In this document: positions 1-9,128 of the stretch, one piece after another | Layout: every line of letters begins with the position of its first letter | How positions within the stretch are numbered: the stretch's first letter is position 1 | Assembly: GCF_900168025.1 (NCBI RefSeq) | Contig: NZ_FUYN01000001.1 | Location: forward strand, 620,001-684,000 | Direction of reading: 5' to 3' | Length of the DNA stretch: 64,000 nucleotides | Origin: Acetoanaerobium noterae | Lineage (GTDB): Bacteria > Bacillota > Clostridia > Peptostreptococcales > Filifactoraceae | Position numbers and translations under genes: made by a program | The notes under the pieces: generated by a model | The model's database searches: none | The model's input: only the letters and a program-made list of their open reading frames with translations | What the model was told of the DNA's origin: nothing

Positions 1-1400
1 GGTGACTCTCCATCATCTGTCGGTTCATAAGATTCTACCTCTGGTAGTGTAAGCGGTAGCTCACTATCAGGAAGTGGGACCCAACCACATTTTTCACAAT
101 ACACAAGTGGAATAGGCTCTCCCCAGTATCTTTGTCTAGAAAATACCCAGTCTCTTAATTTAAAGTTTACTTTTTTAGTTCCAAGTCCCTGAGCTTCTAT
201 ATACTCAGATATCTTTTCTTTAGCTTCTTTAACAGAAAGTCCATCTATAATCGGTGAATTTACAATAGTACCATTATCTATATCAGTAAAGGCTTCTTCC
301 TGAACATTACCACCTGATACTACCTCAACTATAGGAAGATTAAATACCTTTGCAAATTCATGGTCTCTTGTATCATGACCTGGCACTGCCATTATAGCTC
401 CTGTTCCATATGTCATAAGAACATAATCAGAAACAAAAAGCGGAATATTTTGTTTTGTAAGAGGATTTACAGCATCTAAGCCTAAGACTCTTACACCTGT
501 TTTTTCAGTGTTTACTTCAGTTCTTTCAAACTCAGATTTTTTAGCAGCTTCTTCTTTATATGCAAGAACTTCATCTAAGTTTTGAATTTTGTGGCTTTTT
601 TCCTGAATTATAGGATGCTCAGGAGAAATTACCATATATGTAGCTCCATATATAGTATCTGGTCTTGTAGTAAATACAGTTAAGCTAGTATCGTCTACTG
701 GGAATTTAATCTCCATTCCATATGAACGACCAATCCAGTTTTTCTGCTGAATCTTAACTCTTTCTATATAATTAACCAAATCTAAATCATCAATCAATCT
801 ATCTGCATACTCAGTAATCTTAAGCATCCACTGATTTTTTTCTTTACGTACGACTTCTCCGCCACAGCGCTCACAAGTTCCTTGGATAACTTCTTCATTT
901 GCAAGGCCAACTTTACAGCTGTTACACCAATTTATAGGCATTTTATTTTTGTAAGCTAGACCTTTGTTGAAAAGCTGAATAAATATCCACTGAGTCCATT
1001 TATAATACCCTTCATCAGTAGTATTTATTTCTCTTGACCAGTCAAAAGATATTCCAAGAGACATAAGCTGTCTTTTAAAGTTAGCTATATTGTCCTTTGT
1101 AACTATTTTAGGATGAATTTTGTTTTTGATTGCATAGTTTTCTGTAGGAAGGCCAAATGCATCCCAACCGATAGGATAAAGTACATTATATCCATCCAAT
1201 CTTCTTCTTCTAGCAACAACATCAAGTGCAGTATATGATCTAGGATGACCTACATGCAGTCCTTGCCCTGATGGATAAGGAAACTCTACAAGAGGATAAA
1301 ACTTCTCTTTATCTGAATCATTTGATGCATGAAATACGCCTTTTTCTTCCCAGATATCCTGCCATTTTTTTTCTATAGGCTTATGATTATATTTTTCCAA
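1..1400 (-). CDS. leuS: Leucyl-tRNA synthetase, N-terminal part (cut by the window edge)
   Basis: The reading frame is open to the left edge and encodes the first ~466 residues of a class I aminoacyl-tRNA synthetase that charges tRNA-Leu. The HIGH-type signature appears as [12 protein letters not shown] near residue 40. It is followed by [13 protein letters not shown], a zinc-finger insertion with CNSC and CERC, and the start of the editing domain ([21 protein letters not shown]). I place the start at a TTG, because a strong GAGGAGG ribosome binding site lies 8-9 bases upstream and no ATG is suitably placed. No T-box is visible in the short upstream gap. The KMSKS loop and anticodon-binding domain lie outside the window. 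Confidence 0.96.
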   Translation of the reverse strand, partial: MEKYNHKPIEKKWQDIWEEKGVFHASNDSDKEKFYPLVEFPYPSGQGLHVGHPRSYTALDVVARRRRLDGYNVLYPIGWDAFGLPTENYAIKNKIHPKIVTKDNIANFKRQLMSLGISFDWSREINTTDEGYYKWTQWIFIQLFNKGLAYKNKMPINWCNSCKVGLANEEVIQGTCERCGGEVVRKEKNQWMLKITEYADRLIDDLDLVNYIERVKIQQKNWIGRSYGMEIKFPVDDTSLTVFTTRPDTIYGATYMVISPEHPIIQEKSHKIQNLDEVLAYKEEAAKKSEFERTEVNTEKTGVRVLGLDAVNPLTKQNIPLFVSDYVLMTYGTGAIMAVPGHDTRDHEFAKVFNLPIVEVVSGGNVQEEAFTDIDNGTIVNSPIIDGLSVKEAKEKISEYIEAQGLGTKKVNFKLRDWVFSRQRYWGEPIPLVYCEKCGWVPLPDSELPLTLPEVESYEPTDDGES

Positions 1401-1480
1401 TACCTAATGCCTCCTCTCAATGTATACAATAAATAATTAAATTGTACACCAGTAATTTAGTATATTCAAGGTATTTTTAC

Positions 1481-2071
1481 TTATGCACCTATACCATCGA
1501 ACAATACTTGGAGACTGAAATTAACTTTATCATCTAGAGAATCTTTTGTGGGGGCACTTACATTAATATAACTGCCAATTAGCATTTGAAAAAACATTTT
1601 TACAATATAATCCACCGAAACCTCTTGGTTTATCTCATTAGTTTCCATTCCATTTGTTACTATTTCTTGAACAAATTCATGATATTTAATATATTGCTCT
1701 TTCAGCATAGCCCAGATTTCCTCTCTAAATTCAAAAGGAGGAAAAAGTGCGTTCCTAGCTAAAAAATTGGCTACATCTGGATTTTCTGCTTTAAATACCC
1801 AGTACTGCTTTATAAGTGCCTCTAGCTGTTGTTTGCTTGATTTTGCTTTGCCTTTTTCCAAAACCTCCATAAACGCTTTCCTGTGAAGTTCTTCTGCATC
1901 CTTAATCAGCTCTATATATAAATCTTTTTTAGATGAATAATAGTAATAAAAAGAAGGTGCAGATATTCCAATCAAGTTGAAAATATCTTTTAAGCTAGTT
2001 CCTTCGTAGCTCTTTTCGTTAAATAAATTAATCGATATTTGCTTGATTTTGTCTAGAGTTGTTTCTTGCAT
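1481..2071 (-). CDS. TetR/AcrR-family transcriptional regulator
   Basis: This 196-residue protein has an N-terminal TetR helix-turn-helix at about residues 10-55 (the TSLKDIFNLIGIS...FYYYYSSKKDLY pattern) and a divergent all-helical ligand-binding domain. Such proteins usually repress a neighbouring transporter or enzyme gene until a small molecule binds. The next gene upstream on the same strand, a hemolysin III-like membrane protein, is 66 bases away and could be co-transcribed or regulated by it. The ligand cannot be inferred from sequence. Confidence 0.9.
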   Translation of the reverse strand: MQETTLDKIKQISINLFNEKSYEGTSLKDIFNLIGISAPSFYYYYSSKKDLYIELIKDAEELHRKAFMEVLEKGKAKSSKQQLEALIKQYWVFKAENPDVANFLARNALFPPFEFREEIWAMLKEQYIKYHEFVQEIVTNGMETNEINQEVSVDYIVKMFFQMLIGSYINVSAPTKDSLDDKVNFSLQVLFDGIGA

Positions 2072-2137
2072 GAATATATCTCTCCAATCTAATTTTTTCT
2101 TATTTATATTTTTTATTTCAAAAATTAACCTAGGATT

Positions 2138-2797
2138 TTATATGACATAATACATCATAAAAAAATGACTTAAGCTACCAGCTAATACAAAAATATGAAA
2201 TATTTCATGAAATCCGAAATACTTGAAATTAATCTTTGGCCATTTCAAGCCATAAATTACTGCGCCTATAGTATAGAAGAGTCCTCCCATAACCAAAAAT
2301 ACTGTACCTTGAGCAGGTATAGCTTTTGCTAGTGGATAAATAGCAAGTATAATCATCCAACCCATTACAGCATAAATAAGAGTAGATAACCATCTAGGTG
2401 CATTCATCCACACACCCTTTAAAATCATCCCTAAAATTCCAGCTGTCCAAATTACAACAAGCAGTGTCCATCCAAGTCCACCTCTAAGAGCTGTTATGCA
2501 TATAGGTGTATAAGTACCTGCAATAAGCACAAATATCATCATATGATCTACCTTTCGAAGTATCAAATTGACTCTATCTGAGATATCTAGCATATGATAA
2601 ATTGTACTAGCGCTGTAAAGCAAAATTAAGCTAGCTCCAAAAATTGAAAATCCAACTATATGCCATGGAGTTCCTTCTCTAACAGCTAATAAAATGAGAA
2701 AAATCATCCCAACTATTGATGCTATAGCTCCTGCCATATGTGTAAGACAACTAACAGGATCTTTTATTTTTTTTAAAATCTTAGGCACTCTTATCAT
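2138..2797 (-). CDS. Hemolysin III family (TrhA/YqfA, PAQR-like) membrane protein
   Basis: The 219-residue protein has about seven hydrophobic segments and the family's conserved residues: SCLTHMAGA near residue 20, STIYHMLD around residue 67, and the C-terminal HEIFHIFVLAGSLSHF with its histidines. In the PAQR/hemolysin III superfamily these histidines form a membrane-embedded metal site. Bacterial members are linked to membrane-fluidity homeostasis, although the original name refers to a Bacillus cereus hemolysin. It lies just upstream of a TetR gene on the same strand and its substrate is unknown. Confidence 0.9.
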   Translation of the reverse strand: MIRVPKILKKIKDPVSCLTHMAGAIASIVGMIFLILLAVREGTPWHIVGFSIFGASLILLYSASTIYHMLDISDRVNLILRKVDHMMIFVLIAGTYTPICITALRGGLGWTLLVVIWTAGILGMILKGVWMNAPRWLSTLIYAVMGWMIILAIYPLAKAIPAQGTVFLVMGGLFYTIGAVIYGLKWPKINFKYFGFHEIFHIFVLAGSLSHFFMMYYVI

Positions 2798-3027
2798 CTC
2801 CTAAATAAGTCTATTTATATTTCATTATATGCTAAAAAATAAAAAAAGTCTTTTATTTTTGATAACTATTCTTAATCAGAGCACGGATTAATATAATGAC
2901 TTAGAATCAAACAATTTTGCTAACTTTAACAATTTTGTTCCCTATTTTATCTTTTTTTATATATAATATAGTATATAGCAATGTGAAATTTTTTTACATT
3001 TATTTTAAACTCTATTTGAGGTGAACT

Positions 3028-4314
3028 ATGGATAATATAACTACACTTACGCCAGGGGATATTCTAAGAAAAATAAGAAAAGAGCTTGGATTCAAGCAGC
3101 ATGAATTAGCTGCTGATGATATAACTAGAAACTTGATTAGTCTTATAGAAAACAACCGTGCTACCTTAAATAGAGGTAACGCTGAGATTTTGGTTAGAAA
3201 TATGAATAGTCTATGCAAAGCTAGAGGTATAGATATCGAGCTTGAATTTAGAGATTTATTCATTCCTGGTATTTATGATGCAAAAAGTAAGGCTAGAGGT
3301 TATATGGATTATCTTAAGGAAGCCACTTATAATAACTACAAAATTCCTAATGATAAAATTGATGAAATAGCTTTATTTGTAAGCAAATGGGATCTTCAGC
3401 CTCAAAACACTTATATCTATGAGCTAATTGCAAAGTATTATCTAGAACACAATGATATCCCAACAAGCTATTCGTATTATATAAAAACATTTGAAAATGC
3501 AGTTAAAATAGATAAAAATCCTATGATAGTTTTAAATCTTGCTCCTAGGGTTATGGATGTATGTGTACATTTAGGAAGAACAAATGACGCGCTTCAAATA
3601 GGTAAGATAGCTCAAGCCCATTGTTTTTCTGAAGATATGAAATGTATGATTCCTATATGGTATAAGCTTGCTTCTATAAACTATAATAATAAAAATTACG
3701 ATGAAGCATCTAAGCATTTGACTCAATTAGATAAATATCTAGAAGTGTCTGAATCATCGAGAATTGTAGATATTAATATTTTAAAAATTCTAGTATGTAT
3801 AGAAAACAAAAACTATAAGAAGGCTTTAGAAATTCTAAATACTACAGAGGCTCTTATCCAAAACGAGGATGAAATAGAAGACCTTCTTAATTCAATGAAA
3901 GTAAAAATATTTACACTTAAGAGCAATAAAAAAAGTGTTCAAAAAGAAATTGATATCCTAGATGACCACCTCAGCTCTTTAAAATATATTCCAGCCTACA
4001 TTTCAGATATTTCTATTAATATGGCTTTTGGGTATACTTATTTAAAAAATATATCTAAAGCAAACGAGTATCTTAAAACAGCTCTATCCTTTGCTCTGAA
4101 AAATAAAGATAGAATATCATATAAAAAGATACTAGAATTTATTTGTGACAATGAAGCTAATTTTGTTGATATCTTAGAAGAAGTAATTAATAATAAATCA
4201 GATAAACTAGCTAATTTTTTAAACGAGAGAGATTTAATCTCCCTAATGAAGCTATTAAATAAAAATCAAAAATTTGACTTATCAAATAAAATTTTACTTC
4301 AATATAAGGTATAA
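3028..4314 (+). CDS. HTH (XRE-type) regulator with C-terminal TPR domain
   Basis: The protein has 428 residues. An XRE-type helix-turn-helix occupies about residues 9-65 (GDILRKIRKELGFKQHELA...ITRNLISLIENNR). It is followed by ~340 residues of degenerate TPR-like helical repeats, for example a YELIAKYYLEHNDIPTSYSYY unit. This layout is that of Rgg/PlcR/RRNPP-type regulators, whose TPR domain often binds a short peptide pheromone. No short exported pro-peptide ORF is evident next to the gene, so peptide control is only a possibility. The gene stands alone between a divergent hemolysin III gene and a strong terminator-like inverted repeat. Confidence 0.85.
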   Translation: MDNITTLTPGDILRKIRKELGFKQHELAADDITRNLISLIENNRATLNRGNAEILVRNMNSLCKARGIDIELEFRDLFIPGIYDAKSKARGYMDYLKEATYNNYKIPNDKIDEIALFVSKWDLQPQNTYIYELIAKYYLEHNDIPTSYSYYIKTFENAVKIDKNPMIVLNLAPRVMDVCVHLGRTNDALQIGKIAQAHCFSEDMKCMIPIWYKLASINYNNKNYDEASKHLTQLDKYLEVSESSRIVDINILKILVCIENKNYKKALEILNTTEALIQNEDEIEDLLNSMKVKIFTLKSNKKSVQKEIDILDDHLSSLKYIPAYISDISINMAFGYTYLKNISKANEYLKTALSFALKNKDRISYKKILEFICDNEANFVDILEEVINNKSDKLANFLNERDLISLMKLLNKNQKFDLSNKILLQYKV

Positions 4315-4338
4315 AGTTAATAATTTATTAAAAAACTA

Positions 4339-4404
4339 TAAATAACATTAAATTTTCTTTTATTTAATTTGTAAATAACATTAGATTTTCTTTAATTTAA
4401 TTTG
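4339..4404. repeat. Tandem duplication, two 33-bp units
   Basis: Two adjacent 33-bp copies (4339-4371 and 4372-4404), each beginning TAAATAACATTA, differ at two positions. They lie just after the HTH-TPR gene and before the 80-bp inverted repeat. No function is evident. Confidence 0.9.
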
Positions 4405-4420
4405 ATTGCTTAAAAATTAA

Positions 4421-4500
4421 AAAGGGACTGCATAGAAATAAATACAATATATTGGTTTTGTTTAAAACTACAATATATTTATTTTTCTAACAGTCCCTTT
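4421..4500. terminator. 80-bp inverted repeat, probable bidirectional terminator
   Basis: The outer arms AAAGGGACTG and CAGTCCCTTT (10 bp, perfect) enclose a second AT-rich pair built around ATAAATA...AATATATT and AATATATTTAT. T-rich sequence follows on the plus strand and A-rich sequence precedes it, so it can terminate both the HTH-TPR gene and the convergent GlsB-type gene. Its length is unusual for a plain terminator; see findings. Confidence 0.7.
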
Positions 4501-4559
4501 TATTTTAAATTATCAAATTCCTAACTGCTTTTAAACTGATACTTTTTTATATCATTTAA

Positions 4560-4808
4560 CTATCTTTTTACCATATTTATAATAGACAGTACTATTACTG
4601 CACCAACCACTGCTACAAACAAGCTCCATATATTAAATCCAGTAACTCCCTGTCCACCTATCATACCGAATACAAAGCCTCCTACAGAAGCTCCTACAAT
4701 ACCTGCGATAATATTACCAAACGCTCCCATACTAGCATCATTACCAGTAAATTTACTAGCTATCCAACCTGCAAGAGCACCTAAAATAATCCAAGCAATA
4801 ATTCCCAT
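4560..4808 (-). CDS. GlsB/YeaQ/YmgE family small membrane protein
   Basis: The 82-residue protein has three glycine-rich hydrophobic segments and the family signature at its start (MGIIAWIILGALAGWIASKF), followed by FGNIIAGIVGASVGGFVFG. The family is annotated as transglycosylase-associated. In Gram-positive bacteria members are stress-induced membrane proteins, sometimes encoded with Asp23 proteins. No Asp23 gene is present here. A clear ribosome binding site (AAAGGAGGAATT) precedes the ATG. Confidence 0.92.
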   Translation of the reverse strand: MGIIAWIILGALAGWIASKFTGNDASMGAFGNIIAGIVGASVGGFVFGMIGGQGVTGFNIWSLFVAVVGAVIVLSIINMVKR

Positions 4809-5088
4809 TATAATTCCTCCTTTTAATAGTCAATATTATAATGTTTATTGACAATAATTATTATTTTCTTAGTTAATATATACCTTGATTTTGAGCAAAT
4901 AAACTTTTTTATTCATAAATATTATTTTATCCTATATATTTAAGTCTTTGGTCTTATGTCTATAACTGGGTATTAATATTCTATATAAATCAATCATTAT
5001 AAATCAATCATTTTTATGTCCAAAAATTTGAATTGACTATGAAGGTTTTTAAGCTCCTAATAAAATTAAATTTTTATATAAAACCTAC
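4809..5088. other. Intergenic stretch between glsB-type gene and the T-box leader
   Basis: This AT-rich stretch must contain the promoter of the leftward GlsB-type gene. The only distinct structure is a perfect 14-bp tandem duplication (TATAAATCAATCAT) at 4984-5011. I see no ORF with a ribosome binding site in it. Confidence 0.6.
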
Positions 5089-5116
5089 TTGCATTTATTT
5101 TTTTTGCTAGTATAAT
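5089..5116 (+). promoter_or_regulatory. SigA-type promoter of the tryptophan T-box leader
   Basis: TTGCAT (5089-5094) and TATAAT (5111-5116) are separated by 16 bases. The predicted start lies about 25 bases before the T-box stem I sequence. Confidence 0.75.
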
Positions 5117-5139
5117 AGCTATCAATAGTAAAACTTAAT

Positions 5140-5405
5140 ATCAGAATCAGTGATTGGGAGTAGTACTCTAAATTAAGCTATTACAGAGAGTCTTAGATGG
5201 TGAGATAAGACAAGTGGTTTTAGAAGAATGGACCCATGAGATGTCAGGTGAAAATTGTAGTAGCTGTTGACCGTGTCCTCACGTTATAGAGGCAGGATAT
5301 GTTAGTATCCGTATGAGATGAGATAAAGTTTTTATCTTAAAAAGGGTGGTACCGCGAACACAGACTGTTTGCTCCTTTACAGGGAGTAATCAGTCTTTTT
5401 TTATT
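5140..5405 (+). ncRNA. T-box leader RNA with a tryptophan (UGG) specifier
   Basis: The conserved T-box core AAAGGGTGGTACCGCG is at 5341-5356. It is followed by a terminator whose arms are AGACTGTTTGCTCC and GGGAGTAATCAGTCT, then a T run. In the upstream stem I region the sequence GAATGGACCC fits a specifier loop with UGG at 5229-5231, the tryptophan codon. Uncharged tRNA-Trp would stabilise the antiterminator and turn on the downstream transporter. The specifier match with the gene's identity makes the assignment strong. Confidence 0.93.
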
Positions 5406-5438
5406 GTATCAAAGCAAAGGAGGTGTAGAAATTATGTT

Positions 5439-5486
5439 ATGAACTTCAAACGAATTGTCTCAATCAGATATATCACATTGGTATAA
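5439..5486 (+). CDS. Possible 15-codon leader ORF between T-box and trpP
   Basis: A strong ribosome binding site (AAAGGAGGTG, 5416-5425) right after the T-box terminator is followed by ATG TTA TGA (5434-5442). An overlapping ATG at 5439 opens a 15-codon frame (MNFKRIVSIRYITLV). trpP has its own AAAGGAG site further on, so this strong site is otherwise unused. The ORF contains no Trp codon. It may be a coupling leader, a decayed gene start or chance. Confidence 0.3.
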   Translation: MNFKRIVSIRYITLV

Positions 5487-5521
5487 ATTTAAAATAATTA
5501 ATATTAAAAGGAGAACTTACA

Positions 5522-6031
5522 ATGAAAACAAAAAACATGATTTTAACTGCACTTTTCTTAGCAATAGGCTTTATACTTCACTCTAGTGTACCTGGAATAT
5601 TCGGAATGAAATTTGATTTATTCTTAGCATTTATGTTTTTAAGCATAGTTATTTACCCAACTTTGCAAAATGCACTTTTAGCTGGTGCAGTTGGTGGCAT
5701 GATTACTGCTCTTACTACTACATTTCCTGGAGGCCAGCTTCCTAATTTTATAGATAAAATGGTTACAGCACTTATAGTTTATCTAATGATTAAAGCAATG
5801 GCTTCACTTAAAAACGATAAACTAAAGATGGCTATCATAGGGCTAATAGGTACTGCTATAAGCGGAACAGTATTTCTAGGAAGTGCACTATTTATAGTTG
5901 GTCTTCCTGCTCCATTTATGGTGTTATTTACTTCAATCGTGCTACCTACCTCACTTACTAATATGGTAATAACTCTTGTAGTATACAAGGCTTGTATGGT
6001 AGCAACTAAAGGCAGATTGCAATTTTCCTAA
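5522..6031 (+). CDS. trpP: Tryptophan transporter, TrpP family
   Basis: This 169-residue membrane protein has about five hydrophobic segments. It matches the TrpP family in length (~170 residues) and pattern, for example LHSSVPGIFGMKFD near residue 20, LAGAVGGMITALTTTFPGGQLPN and FIDKMVTALIVYL. TrpP imports tryptophan. The upstream T-box with a UGG specifier independently supports the substrate and predicts induction when charged tRNA-Trp is low. A ribosome binding site (AAAAGGAG) precedes the ATG. Confidence 0.93.
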   Translation: MKTKNMILTALFLAIGFILHSSVPGIFGMKFDLFLAFMFLSIVIYPTLQNALLAGAVGGMITALTTTFPGGQLPNFIDKMVTALIVYLMIKAMASLKNDKLKMAIIGLIGTAISGTVFLGSALFIVGLPAPFMVLFTSIVLPTSLTNMVITLVVYKACMVATKGRLQFS

Positions 6032-6051
6032 TTATATATTTCCCTAAGCAC

Positions 6052-6099
6052 AAAAGAAAAACCAGCTGTATATTCACCAATACAGCTGGTTTTTCTTTT
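6052..6099. terminator. Bidirectional terminator between trpP and csoR
   Basis: A perfect 20-bp inverted repeat (AAAAGAAAAACCAGCTGTAT / ATACAGCTGGTTTTTCTTTT) with an 8-base loop serves the convergent trpP and csoR ends. It touches the last base of the csoR stop codon. Confidence 0.95.
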
Positions 6100-6437
6100 T
6101 ATATTTTCATAAATAATTCTATAGTTTTCATAAGCTCATCTATAGTCTCTTCAGAGTCATCCTTTTTAATCGCATCTGCTACGCAGTGTGTTGTATGCCT
6201 TTTTAAAACCTGCATACCAACTTTTTTAAGCGCTGCATTTACTGCTGATATCTGAACAAGTATATCTATGCAATACCTCTCATCTTCTACCATTTTCTGA
6301 AGGCCTCTTACTTGACCTTCTATTTTCTTTAGCCTAGACAAAAGTTTTACCATTTCATCCTCTGTTCTAGGGACTAAAGGCTTTTTCTGTTCTTGAAGTA
6401 ACGGCATTATTTCATCATTTTTAGTATCTTTCATCAC
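6099..6437 (-). CDS. csoR: CsoR-family copper-sensing repressor
   Basis: The 112-residue all-helical protein of the CsoR/RcnR family (DUF156) has the Cu(I) ligand pattern Cys-His-Cys: the Cys in RYCIDIL, then His and Cys in RHTTHCV. It also has the typical RLKKIEGQVRGLQKM helix. CsoR binds operator DNA when free of metal and releases it on binding Cu(I). It is the second gene of the copA operon, 8 bases after copA, so it likely autoregulates through the operator upstream of copA. The N-terminal extension of ~25 residues is slightly longer than usual. Confidence 0.93.
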   Translation of the reverse strand: MMKDTKNDEIMPLLQEQKKPLVPRTEDEMVKLLSRLKKIEGQVRGLQKMVEDERYCIDILVQISAVNAALKKVGMQVLKRHTTHCVADAIKKDDSEETIDELMKTIELFMKI

Positions 6438-6445
6438 ACATCTCC

Positions 6446-8836
6446 CTATAGCTTAACTTTTTTTAAACGAAGTGCATTGCTTACAACAGAAACACTACTA
6501 AATGCCATAGCTGCCCCAGCTACCCAAGGCTCTAAAAATCCCATTGCTGCAACTGGAATTCCTATTGTATTGTAAAATAATGCCCAAAATAGATTCTGCC
6601 TTATATTCCTCATAGTTTTTCTACTTAAATCTATTGATTTTGGTATATGATCTAAATCTCCTCCAACTAGAGTAACATCTGCCGCTTCTATCGCTACATC
6701 TGAGCCAGTTCCTATAGCCATACCTATATCTGCAAAAGCTAAAGCTGGAGCATCGTTTATCCCATCTCCTACCATAGCAACTTTATATCCTTTATCTTTC
6801 AAATCTTTTACTACATCAGCTTTTTGTTCAGGAAGTACCTCTGCGTATACATTTTCTATACCTACCTGTGATGCTATTGCATTTGCAGTTCTTCGATTAT
6901 CTCCTGTAACCATATACACTGCAATCCCTAATTTTTTTATTTTTTCTATTGCTGATTTTGAGCTTTGCTTTATTGTATCAGCAACAGCAATGCTCGCTGA
7001 AAATTTCCCGTCAATTGCTGCAAACATCACTGTTTTTCCTTCGTTTTCAAGCATGACATATTCATCCTCACCAGAATCAATATTGATGTCATACATTTTC
7101 ATAAGAGCTCTTGTTCCTATTAATACATCTTTATCATCCACTTTAGCATGTAGGCCTTTGCCTGGTATAGCTTCAAAGCTACTTATTTCTAGCTTATTAA
7201 TATTTTTAGTCTCTCCATATAAAACTATTGCATCTGCTAAAGGATGCTCAGATTTCGCTTCGGCTGACACTATATAAGCTAAAGCACCTTTTTCATGTTC
7301 AAAATAATCTGTCACCTCTGGTTTTCCTTTTGTCACTGTACCTGTTTTATCAAGAAGTACTGCATCTATCTTATGCGTAGTTTCGAGATACTCTCCACCT
7401 TTGAATAGTATCCCGTTTTCTGCTCCCTTGCCTGTACCAACCATAATCGAAGTAGGAGTAGCAAGACCTAGGGCGCATGGGCATGATATAACAAGAACTG
7501 AAATAGCAACCTCTAGAGCATGAGCAAAATTCCCTTTGTCTGCTATAAAATACCATACTAAAAATGCTACAAAGGCAATAGCAACTACTACAGGAACAAA
7601 TACTCCTGATATTTTATCAGCCATTCTCTGTATAGGTGCTTTGGAACCTTGAGCTTCCTCAACTATTTTTATTATTCCAGCTAGAGCAGTATCTTTTCCT
7701 ACCTTAGTAGCTTCGAAGGTAAAATTACCATTTTTATTTATGGTTGCACCTATAACTTCATCCCCAGAGCTTTTTTCAACAGGAATAGATTCTCCAGTAA
7801 GCATAGATTCATCTACTGAGCTATTTCCTGAAATCACTATACCATCGACAGGAATTTTTTCTCCTGGCTTTACAACTACTACATCTCCCTTTTTAACTTC
7901 TTCAAGAGGAAGTCTTATTTCTTTTCCTTCTCTTATGACAGTAGCCTCTTTAGCTTGAAGACTAAGTAGTTTTTCAATAGCCTCTTTTGTCTTTCCTTTT
8001 GCATTACTTTCAAGATATTTGCCAAGTAGCACTAGAGTAATAAGCACAGCACTAGTCTCAAAATATAAATGAGGCATATGATGTGTCCCAATTGATTTTA
8101 AACCTTCGTATACACTGTAAAAATATGCCGCCGAGGTTCCTATTACAATCAGTACATCCATGTTTGCGCTTTTATTCATTAGCGACTTATATGCGCCTAC
8201 ATAAAAGCTCCCGCCAATAATAAACTGAACTGGGGTAGCTAGTAGCATCTGAAACCACGGGTTCATAAGAATATCTGGCATAGGAAGATTTGTTTCCCAA
8301 GGCATATGCCCTACCATAGTATATAAAAGTGGTAGAGACAGGATTATCGAAATAATTAGTTTGGCTTTTTTAGTGACAAGTTCATCCTTTTGTTTAGCCT
8401 TTTTATCTTTATCATCAGTTTTCAGCCTTGAAGGATATCCTAGCTTATCCATTTTCTTTTGAATTTCATCTAAGCTTATAAGCTTTTCATTATACTCAAT
8501 CTGAGCTGTATTAGTAGTGAGATTGACAGAAACTGAATATACCCCTTCTAATTTACCTACTACTTTTTCTATTATGCTAGAGCAAGCCGCACAAGTCATA
8601 CCATCTACTTCTAATAGCACCTTATTTTTCACAACAGTGTAGCCCAGCTTTTCAATTGTCTCCTCTATTTCCTTTAAGCCTATCACTGAATCGTCAAACT
8701 CAATAGAGGCTTTTTCCATTGCTAAATTAACATTTGCTTCTACGGCTTCTTTTTTATTTAGAGTTTTTTCAATTGCTGCAGAGCAAGAAGCACAGGTCAT
8801 ACCATCTATACCTAAAATAACTTTTTTCTTTGACAT
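6446..8836 (-). CDS. copA: Copper-exporting P1B-type ATPase CopA
   Basis: The 796-residue enzyme exports Cu(I) across the membrane at the cost of ATP. Two N-terminal heavy-metal-binding domains carry GMTCASC and GMTCAAC. The transmembrane metal site is CPC (in [12 protein letters not shown]), the phosphorylation motif is DKTGT, the P1B nucleotide-site histidine is in SEHPLA, and the hinge is [10 protein letters not shown]. Length and domain order are standard. It is transcribed first in a copA-csoR operon from a promoter that contains a CsoR-like operator. Confidence 0.97.
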   Translation of the reverse strand: MSKKKVILGIDGMTCASCSAAIEKTLNKKEAVEANVNLAMEKASIEFDDSVIGLKEIEETIEKLGYTVVKNKVLLEVDGMTCAACSSIIEKVVGKLEGVYSVSVNLTTNTAQIEYNEKLISLDEIQKKMDKLGYPSRLKTDDKDKKAKQKDELVTKKAKLIISIILSLPLLYTMVGHMPWETNLPMPDILMNPWFQMLLATPVQFIIGGSFYVGAYKSLMNKSANMDVLIVIGTSAAYFYSVYEGLKSIGTHHMPHLYFETSAVLITLVLLGKYLESNAKGKTKEAIEKLLSLQAKEATVIREGKEIRLPLEEVKKGDVVVVKPGEKIPVDGIVISGNSSVDESMLTGESIPVEKSSGDEVIGATINKNGNFTFEATKVGKDTALAGIIKIVEEAQGSKAPIQRMADKISGVFVPVVVAIAFVAFLVWYFIADKGNFAHALEVAISVLVISCPCALGLATPTSIMVGTGKGAENGILFKGGEYLETTHKIDAVLLDKTGTVTKGKPEVTDYFEHEKGALAYIVSAEAKSEHPLADAIVLYGETKNINKLEISSFEAIPGKGLHAKVDDKDVLIGTRALMKMYDINIDSGEDEYVMLENEGKTVMFAAIDGKFSASIAVADTIKQSSKSAIEKIKKLGIAVYMVTGDNRRTANAIASQVGIENVYAEVLPEQKADVVKDLKDKGYKVAMVGDGINDAPALAFADIGMAIGTGSDVAIEAADVTLVGGDLDHIPKSIDLSRKTMRNIRQNLFWALFYNTIGIPVAAMGFLEPWVAGAAMAFSSVSVVSNALRLKKVKL

Positions 8837-8944
8837 AATCTCACCTCATTTTTTCATTAAAAAGAAGTCCACTAATAAAAATATCTAAATTGCATTAGTT
8901 AATACTCTATTATTTCTTTAATATCAATTGACCTTTATAATTTT

Positions 8945-8973
8945 AGGATACCCCCTCAGGGTATATTTGTCAA
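8945..8973 (-). promoter_or_regulatory. copA-csoR promoter with an embedded CsoR-type operator
   Basis: On the minus strand TTGACA (8968-8973) and TATCCT (8945-8950) are 17 bases apart. The near-palindrome ATACCCTGAGGGGGTAT (8948-8964) fills the spacer and enters the -10 box. It resembles the known Bacillus CsoR site TACCC...GGGGGTAT, so repression would block RNA polymerase directly. Confidence 0.88.
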
Positions 8974-9005
8974 GAGTATTTATACTCTATAATTAGCCAA
9001 TAAAA

Positions 9006-9057
9006 AAAGAGAGTGTATTTTTATGATAAAACGTCATATCTAAAAAACACTCTCTTT
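9006..9057 (-). terminator. Terminator after the REC-HD-GYP gene
   Basis: The arms AAAGAGAGTGT and ACACTCTCTTT (11 bp, perfect) lie downstream of the minus-strand gene at 9129 and are followed by a T-rich run on that strand. Confidence 0.85.
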
Positions 9058-9128
9058 ACTTGAAATTAAAAAATATAATTTAATTGCCAGAAGCTAAATC
9101 AATTTAATATTTATAATCCAATATTAGG

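Noticed and set aside
3012-3263. An 83-residue minus-strand ORF over the start of the HTH-TPR gene
   Set aside because: The plus-strand frame is a clear regulator with a full HTH; the opposite frame has no family features.
4845-4875. Possible Fur box upstream of the GlsB-type gene (AATAATTATTATT)
   Set aside because: It is only AT-rich and does not keep the TGA/TCA ends of the 7-1-7 motif.
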